Shown one piece after another: positions 33,588 to 38,900 of a stretch of DNA of 38,900 bases. Position 1 is the first letter of the stretch. Every line of letters starts with the position of its first letter. The stretch is from NCBI RefSeq assembly GCF_000248075.1, contig NZ_BAFB01000090.1, positions 1-38,900 on the forward strand, given 5' to 3'. The translations under genes and the position numbers were made by a program. The notes under the pieces are model-generated. The model worked only from the letters and a program-made list of their open reading frames with translations. It was not told the DNA's origin and made no database searches. The stretch comes from Gordonia otitidis NBRC 100426. GTDB taxonomy: Bacteria; Actinomycetota; Actinomycetes; Mycobacteriales; Mycobacteriaceae.

Positions 33588-34655
33588 CTAACTACTTCTT
33601 TCAACACGCTGAGGGCTCTCCAATGTCCTCGCGTTGTTGACCATTGTGCTGACTTCGTTTAAGTACGCGGCCATTGTGTAACCATCTGATTCCGCAGCAT
33701 TTCGAAGTCGCTCGCGTTGGGCGGGACTACTGAGGAGGTCGTCGACGGCGTCTCTTAACGCTATTGGATCGTCTGGGGGCACCAGTGCAGCGGATGAATT
33801 GTCGACATATCCACGGAGTCCAGTTACGTCGCTAGCGACTAGGGGAACCCCGCCTTGGTTGGCATTCATTACACGTATCTGACCGATGCTAGCGCCTGTC
33901 TCCTTGATTGGAATGACATACACGGTAGCTGAATTTACTTCTCGCTGATGCTCTTGAGCGCTTATTTCAGACCGAATCCGAGGTCGGCCATTTGCTAACG
34001 CCCTGACGAGCGGCAGGTCTTCTTTTGTGCACACTACTGTTATATCCCAGTCGCTACCTTCAGCTGCCGCGAAGAAGGTACGCCAATCAGTGCGTCGGCC
34101 GCTGGCGACGACGTGACGACCCATATTCAATGGGGGAGTTGGCGTGTCATCAAAACGGTGAGGCCATTTTATGAAGATAAACCGTTCCTTCGGAATCCGA
34201 TGGGAACGGGCGCAATTGATGACTTCTTGGTCTGTAAGCACCTGAGCAGAGATCAGGCACCGTTTTAGAAGAATCTGACGATATATTAGAAACCCCCAGT
34301 GCTGGAAGCCTCGTCGCTTCTTTGGGGGATGCACAATGTATTCTAGTAGAACTAGTTTACGTAATCCCAACAACCCGTATAAGACAATGCATAACGTTGC
34401 TGCGGGCTCAAAGGCTGTTGTGACCACGACATCAGATCTAAGGCCCACAACTGAAAAGGTGATGGCTCGCGACATAGGGTGTCGCTCAATAAAGGTTAGA
34501 AGACGTCGCGGTATTGAATTCTGCAATTTCTCGGCGTTTTGTATCCCGTCGGCATACCATGTGTCGGCGAGGATCTTTCTCTTACTCGTCCGCGGCCGGG
34601 TGCGCGCAGAAACGCCGAAGCCTGAGTTTTTAGATCCGGGACTATAGATTGGCAT
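33588..34655 (-). CDS. GT-B glycosyltransferase
   Basis: A 355-residue GT-B type glycosyltransferase, family 4-like but divergent. The N-terminal half includes a hydrophobic stretch (TAATLCIVLYGLLGLRKLVLLEYIV region, about residues 80-107) that may be a membrane-association helix. The C-terminal half has VVASGRRTDWRTF, VYVIPIKETGASIGQIRVMNA, which replaces the usual ExFG...E, and GGVPLVASDVTGLRGYV. The usual second Glu is not evident. Codon use and composition are A+T-rich relative to menA or the regulators. Probably co-transcribed with the deacetylase. Sugar unknown. Confidence 0.76.
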   Translation of the reverse strand: MPIYSPGSKNSGFGVSARTRPRTSKRKILADTWYADGIQNAEKLQNSIPRRLLTFIERHPMSRAITFSVVGLRSDVVVTTAFEPAATLCIVLYGLLGLRKLVLLEYIVHPPKKRRGFQHWGFLIYRQILLKRCLISAQVLTDQEVINCARSHRIPKERFIFIKWPHRFDDTPTPPLNMGRHVVASGRRTDWRTFFAAAEGSDWDITVVCTKEDLPLVRALANGRPRIRSEISAQEHQREVNSATVYVIPIKETGASIGQIRVMNANQGGVPLVASDVTGLRGYVDNSSAALVPPDDPIALRDAVDDLLSSPAQRERLRNAAESDGYTMAAYLNEVSTMVNNARTLESPQRVERSS

Positions 34656-34770
34656 TCGTCTCTTCTTCGGTCAAATATCTTGCGCGAATTCCGGTCCTGG
34701 CACGCGCCGCACTTTGCGCTCGCAATCCAGCCGCAACGAAGTTGGGGAGCAGTCGCCGAGTGTAGTGATT

Positions 34771-35820
34771 TTACTCCACAACAGCTTGGGCTGTGGCCTG
34801 AGTGAGCACTCGACGCAGGCTTGCCGAAGCCACGGAAACCGCATAATACTCTCGGTAGTGCGCTGACGCCTCAGCGCCTAACTTGGCGGCGTATTCCGGA
34901 TCCGCTAGCTGGTCGAAAGCTTCGGCTAGAGCAGCAACATCGTCAACACCTAATGGCATGGGAGCTTCAGGCTGAAATTCCGGAAGCGCACCTTCGGTTG
35001 ACACGATTGGAGCCACGCCGAGTTGCATTGACAAGACCTGAACCCCACTTTGCGTCGCCACGCGGTAATGCGCGATGGAGGCCTTCGCCTGCCTGAGCGG
35101 GCCGAGCACATCGCGGTAGTTGTAAGACCCACCATTCCACCACGCCGACGCCGGCAATGCTGGAGTTCTGCTTGCCGATCCGAAGATCCTGAGCATGTCG
35201 CCCCTATAACTCGCTCCCTGCACGTGTCTTTCCCATGCTTCAAAAACTACCGCCAGATTCTTGTACTCGTTCAAACGACCTATCAGGACGAAATCGCTGC
35301 GCTCAATACTAGGGGTTGGTTCGTCGACAAGATCGTCAGAGAGGTCACTCGTGAGCGGCACGACCGAAATCGACTCGGATCGAGTCGACGACTGCAGATT
35401 CTCCGCAACATAGGTGCTGAAACAAACGGTCGCTGCAGCCGTCGAACGGCTGAGCCGATCGAAGAGCATTCGCTCCCAGTAAGGCCGGTGCTCTTCAGCC
35501 CCGTGTGGCCGGTCGTCGTGCGCGAAGTGCACCCGCGGCGCGAGCGCTCCGAGTGCGAGCCAACGAGGGTCACGAACAAACTCTGTTACAACAATATCGG
35601 GATCGAAGTCGCGCGCGCGCGCATATGTTCGTGCAAACTCCGGCCAGGTTCGAAGCGACTTGGGTCTAGGATCGGTCACGATCTCCCAGTCCACTGGTTC
35701 TGAAGCCTGTGGGTGGAGATCGGAAGTGATGAGTAGTACGTCGTCACCCAGGGATCGAAGTTGCTGCCCGTACGCCCGTGATAGCGGCCGGAGCCAAGGG
35801 GATAGCCAAAGGATTCGCAT
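34771..35820 (-). CDS. GT-B (GT4-like) glycosyltransferase
   Basis: A 349-residue protein beginning MRILWLSPWLRPL, the usual first strand of a GT-B fold. The donor domain contains FVLIGRLNEYKNLAVVFEAW, QSGVQVLSMQLGVAPIVS and LPEFQP. The start overlaps the stop of the preceding fused GT by one base (TAATG), so translation is probably coupled. A 115-bp gap separates it from the next gene, and promoter sequence there is possible. Acceptor and donor sugars are unknown. Confidence 0.82.
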   Translation of the reverse strand: MRILWLSPWLRPLSRAYGQQLRSLGDDVLLITSDLHPQASEPVDWEIVTDPRPKSLRTWPEFARTYARARDFDPDIVVTEFVRDPRWLALGALAPRVHFAHDDRPHGAEEHRPYWERMLFDRLSRSTAAATVCFSTYVAENLQSSTRSESISVVPLTSDLSDDLVDEPTPSIERSDFVLIGRLNEYKNLAVVFEAWERHVQGASYRGDMLRIFGSASRTPALPASAWWNGGSYNYRDVLGPLRQAKASIAHYRVATQSGVQVLSMQLGVAPIVSTEGALPEFQPEAPMPLGVDDVAALAEAFDQLADPEYAAKLGAEASAHYREYYAVSVASASLRRVLTQATAQAVVE

Positions 35821-37832
35821 TAGAGGACTGCTCTGATCGCAGCTTCGTAAGCATCCACCATTGAATCGACGGTGTAGTGACCAACCATCCGACTGCGACC
35901 AATCGAACCAACTTTGGGTAGCTGGGTTGGATCGCTCAGAATCTCAGTTAACGCTTGAGCCCAGTCTTCAACGCTGGGTGTTGGGACCAGAAAACCTGCA
36001 TTGCCATTGTCGAGCATCTTGGGTACAGAACAGACGCTGGTAGCCATCACCGGAATCCCGCGAGCCATGGCTTCGAGTATTACCATCGGGAAAGCCTCAG
36101 TACCGCTAGGACAACATAAGAGATCTGCCTCGGCCAGTGCGTGATCCGGGCCGGGGGACCAGCCCCTCCAGCGGACGCGGTCCGCCACGGAGTCAGGGGT
36201 CAAAGCTTCCAGTCGTTCTCTGTCAGGGCCGTCTCCAAAAATATCGAGCGTCCAATCTAGGTGGTCGGGTACTCGTGCGAGTGCAGCAGTCAGAATATGC
36301 GGATTCTTCAGCTCCACGATACGTGCGAGCATCGCAAGGCGAATCGGCCCACGGACGCGGACTTCGGCCTCTGGTATGTGGTTCACCGCTTCTGCGGATA
36401 CCACTCCGTTTGGTGCGATGAAGTGGCGATTTCCGAGGAATTGGTGACGGGTTAGCCCATCCCAATGAGCTTGCGATAGCGCTATGAATCCATCGGACCG
36501 GCTCATCGCTTTTGCCAGCAACGTCGAGTAGGTCGGTTGATCGAGCTTGGGATACCAGTGCGCGGCGGTCAACCAACGCCGGTCACTGTGATTAGTTCGC
36601 CACAGTGTGCCGAAACCGGTCTCAGTGTTGGTGTCGCCAGTGATGGCAATAGCGCGTACACGGTTCGTTGGTTTGCAGTTTGCAGGAGCGTCTGGAAGAT
36701 CGATGAGAGGGGCCCACCAGGGTTGGCGCACTACTCGGATATCGCTATCGACTTCCGAAATTAGCGGCCCAAAGCGCTGCATACAAACAATTGTGACAGG
36801 ATACCCGCGTCGTGCGAGTTCGGTTGCGAGGACTACATGGTGGCGTTCGGCTCCGCCATACACAAGTCTGTTGACAGTGACAATGACTGCGGGCTTATCG
36901 CCTACGTAAGTCATGGCAAGTGCAGCCCGCCTACGTCGAGCGGATCGTTGTACGCGATCGAGTATTGACGTTCCCGCAAGGTAGGCGTCGCCATGGTGAA
37001 CCGTCGAACTACGTTCTATGTTCAGCGCAATGCCGGCTCGAAGGAGGTCGGCCGAGCGCAGGCCGGCTCGAGGGTCGTTTCCTACAGTGCCGTGTCCGCG
37101 GTGCGCTACGCCAGGCTCCTTTGCGAGTAGGAGTCGCCACCCTGCGTCGCGTGCCCGCTTTTGCCAGTCGACTTCTTCGCCGTAGAGAAAGAACTCGGTT
37201 GAGTCGAAGCCACCCACCCGGTTCCAGATGCCTCTGTTGATCATCAGGCACGCACCGGTGAGATAGCCCGCTACTTCATGGGGCGGGGACGAGTACAGCG
37301 AGGATAAGGGAGTGCCACGAAGTTGTGGCGAATACCACGCATGGTCTACTAGCGCACGGATTACCCCAGCGTGACGATGGGCAACATCCCATGGACGTAT
37401 GGATCTGCGTCCGCGCGAGAGCGCATCAATAGTGAATGGAGCGACGGCTGCAACGGAATCATCGGATATAAGACGACGAGTCTCTCGAAGATCGGAAAGC
37501 AACTGAGCATCAGGATTGAGTAACAGGAAGTGACGTGAGCTGCCCATTGCCACCAATTTGTTCACGGCGGCGGCGAAACCAATGTTGGACGAGCCCAGGT
37601 GCCAGTCGATGTCGGGGTGTTCTTTGCTCAGCTTGGAGACTTCACTGTGGCCGGGCCCGGAGTTATCCCAAACACGGATTGTGACATCTTTCAAGTGTGC
37701 TCTTACAGAAGCGATTGCCTTCTCAAGCAAGTCAACCGTGCGGTAGGCCACTATCAGCACTTCAAAGTTGTAACCGACAGCGTTGGAAGTCCTAGGAAGG
37801 TTGGAAGGCCTAGGAAGTCTGTCGTGTGTCAT
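35820..37832 (-). CDS. Fused GT2-GT4 glycosyltransferase
   Basis: A 670-residue bimodular enzyme. The N-terminal domain (about residues 22-290) is GT2, rhamnosyltransferase-like: FEVLIVAYRTVDLL, SNIGFAAAVNKL, LLLNPDAQL, LTGACLMINR and GEEVDWQKRARDAGW. The C-terminal domain (about 315-665) is GT4: NRLVYGGAERHHVVLATEL, LAMLARIVELKNP, DIFGDGPDRERL and the E-x7-E motif EAFPMVILEAMA. The start ATG has GAAGGGCG upstream. Such fusions probably add two sugars in succession, often rhamnose then another. First gene of the minus-strand block after the GH6 gene. Confidence 0.88.
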   Translation of the reverse strand: MTHDRLPRPSNLPRTSNAVGYNFEVLIVAYRTVDLLEKAIASVRAHLKDVTIRVWDNSGPGHSEVSKLSKEHPDIDWHLGSSNIGFAAAVNKLVAMGSSRHFLLLNPDAQLLSDLRETRRLISDDSVAAVAPFTIDALSRGRRSIRPWDVAHRHAGVIRALVDHAWYSPQLRGTPLSSLYSSPPHEVAGYLTGACLMINRGIWNRVGGFDSTEFFLYGEEVDWQKRARDAGWRLLLAKEPGVAHRGHGTVGNDPRAGLRSADLLRAGIALNIERSSTVHHGDAYLAGTSILDRVQRSARRRRAALAMTYVGDKPAVIVTVNRLVYGGAERHHVVLATELARRGYPVTIVCMQRFGPLISEVDSDIRVVRQPWWAPLIDLPDAPANCKPTNRVRAIAITGDTNTETGFGTLWRTNHSDRRWLTAAHWYPKLDQPTYSTLLAKAMSRSDGFIALSQAHWDGLTRHQFLGNRHFIAPNGVVSAEAVNHIPEAEVRVRGPIRLAMLARIVELKNPHILTAALARVPDHLDWTLDIFGDGPDRERLEALTPDSVADRVRWRGWSPGPDHALAEADLLCCPSGTEAFPMVILEAMARGIPVMATSVCSVPKMLDNGNAGFLVPTPSVEDWAQALTEILSDPTQLPKVGSIGRSRMVGHYTVDSMVDAYEAAIRAVL

Positions 37833-38000
37833 GTCGCCCTTCGATAGTGGTAAATTACTCCGCAGCGGTTAACAATAGTTCCTATTTGAGGTAGTGGTAA
37901 CTGTTCGCCTTTTGTTGATGCTGTTGATTGCGGTTATTGGATTCAGCTTGAGATTGCCATTCCACGAAAAGGGCTTTCGTGGAAGCCTTCCCGATTCGAG

Positions 38001-38900
38001 CTAGCTGATCATAGCGTATGCGACTGAAGGCAGGAGGTCGCCGCCTGTGCTGCCAGGTCCGACGCCGCACGGCCCGTCTGAGGTGCCGGGCGCTCTTACC
38101 CAGAGGTTGGCGTCAAGGCCGGGAGCGGACGGCTGCGGGCGAGGAGTTGGATATGGCCCGATCTTCCGGCCGGGTGGATTACACCACGCATTGTTATCCC
38201 AAACGGGATTTCCATTGCGACTGACGTCGACGACATACCGGGGGTTCTGCACTCCGAGACCGATGAGCCGCGTGCGGACTCGCTGGGCGTACGCCGTTAT
38301 CGGAACGGTAGGGGCGAACGAGCTGACATTTACGGCAAATCCGATGCCACTCGAGGGGCTGGCTTTCCGAAGCAGATCCGCCATCCGGTCGGGGGTTACC
38401 GATCCAGAAGTGGTTCCAGCCTCAAGATAAACATGGGCTGCAGGGTTACGGCTCAGACGATCGATTGCGTAGCGCAACAGGTCAATGCGCTCATCGAACC
38501 CAGCCCTGTTAGTCGCAAACTGTCGGTCGATGAACCAGAGCGCATCAGGTTCCACGATCGCGAGCACTGGCGAGTTCCCGATTATCGCCGCAACGCCGTC
38601 GATCCAGGCGCGGTAGTTGGCTGCTGTCACGCCATAGTCGGGCCCTGAGATCCCGTCGTCGCGTCCAGGGATGTTGTATAGAACAACGACCGGCATCGTG
38701 TTGGTGGCTCTAGAGGCATTCATCATGTCGATCAGATTGGGAAGTCCTCGCGAGCCCCCGGTGATCCACTCTGAATCAGGATGATTGCCGAGAACTGCTG
38801 TCAACTTGGGCGTTCTGGGGTCGTTCGGATGAGTCTTCAGCCACTGTCTTGTCTGGCTGTTCGGGCTGATGGTGAACGAAGTGGGAGGAAGGGTGGATTC
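38001..38900 (-). CDS. GH6 glucanase, C-terminal part (runs off right edge)
   Basis: About 299 residues are visible and the frame is open to the window edge, so the N-terminus lies to the right; the internal TTG at 38804 is not taken as the start. Family 6 features: VVLYNIPGRDDG, VLAIVEPDALW with the likely catalytic Asp, VYLEAGTTSGS, GFAVNVSSF, VVDVSRNGNP, WCNPPGRKIGPYPT and LWVRAPGTSDGPC. GH6 enzymes are inverting beta-1,4-glucanases (cellulases). Actinobacterial examples are secreted, but the signal peptide would be outside the window. Same strand as the glycosyltransferase block, with a gap of about 170 bp. It may cut the glycan made there or act on plant or biofilm cellulose. Confidence 0.9.
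   Translation of the reverse strand, partial: ESTLPPTSFTISPNSQTRQWLKTHPNDPRTPKLTAVLGNHPDSEWITGGSRGLPNLIDMMNASRATNTMPVVVLYNIPGRDDGISGPDYGVTAANYRAWIDGVAAIIGNSPVLAIVEPDALWFIDRQFATNRAGFDERIDLLRYAIDRLSRNPAAHVYLEAGTTSGSVTPDRMADLLRKASPSSGIGFAVNVSSFAPTVPITAYAQRVRTRLIGLGVQNPRYVVDVSRNGNPVWDNNAWCNPPGRKIGPYPTPRPQPSAPGLDANLWVRAPGTSDGPCGVGPGSTGGDLLPSVAYAMIS

Noticed and set aside
1..38900. CRISPR arrays, rRNA, tRNA, intact insertion sequences or prophage genes
   Set aside because: None recognised: no regular direct repeats with spacers, no cloverleaf, no complete transposase or integrase in the window.

Overview
The window looks like chromosome of a high-GC, mycolic-acid-type actinobacterium (order Mycobacteriales; Gordonia, Williamsia, Rhodococcus and Mycobacterium are the nearest types I can think of). 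The pointers are an Lsr2-type nucleoid protein, a PE-PPE-domain serine hydrolase, a DUF5313 protein, an actinobacterial MenA, a DUF4012 protein, many GTG starts with 4-bp GTGA/ATGA overlaps, and several TAnnnT boxes 6-7 nt before a start codon, as in mycobacterial leaderless promoters. Genus is inference only.

Layout. (1) 1-1203: end of an FtsX-type ABC permease. (2) 1257-14562: extracellular-glycan locus with two divergent arms. The minus arm (5606 to 1257) carries an HxxxDG acyltransferase, a DUF998 membrane protein, a GT2 glycosyltransferase and a Wzx-like flippase. The plus arm (5810 to 14562) carries a GT4, a fused GT2-GT2, a large polytopic membrane protein, a small membrane protein and three secreted GH16 glycanases. 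(3) 14976-16159: a small HTH regulator with twin palindromic operators, then a double Clp_N protein with an RG-rich linker. (4) 16256-18463: convergent gmd and fcl, making GDP-L-fucose, visibly richer in A+T. (5) 18837-21768: menA, the PE-PPE hydrolase and DUF5313. (6) 21956-26822: DUF4012 protein, a kinase-like membrane protein, a sensor kinase and a NarL-type regulator. (7) 27216-29090: lipoprotein, small secreted protein and an Lsr2 paralogue. (8) 29847-32518: aminoacyl-carrier-protein module made of a seryl-tRNA-synthetase-like ligase, an acyl-CoA-dehydrogenase-like flavoprotein and a divergently transcribed carrier protein. (9) 32619-38900: polysaccharide deacetylase, two GT-B glycosyltransferases, a fused GT2-GT4, and the C-terminal part of a GH6 glucanase running off the right edge.

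How they may work together: regions 2, 4 and 9 together supply nucleotide sugar, sugar transfer, export, N-deacetylation, acylation and endo-cleavage, that is, a capsule, exopolysaccharide or surface glycolipid. The module in region 8 is the most unusual part: an aminoacyl-tRNA-synthetase catalytic core with no tRNA-binding arm, next to its probable carrier protein and a putative oxidase of the tethered amino acid, beside a deacetylase that would expose sugar amines. Whether it serves glycan aminoacylation or a separate small molecule cannot be decided from sequence alone.
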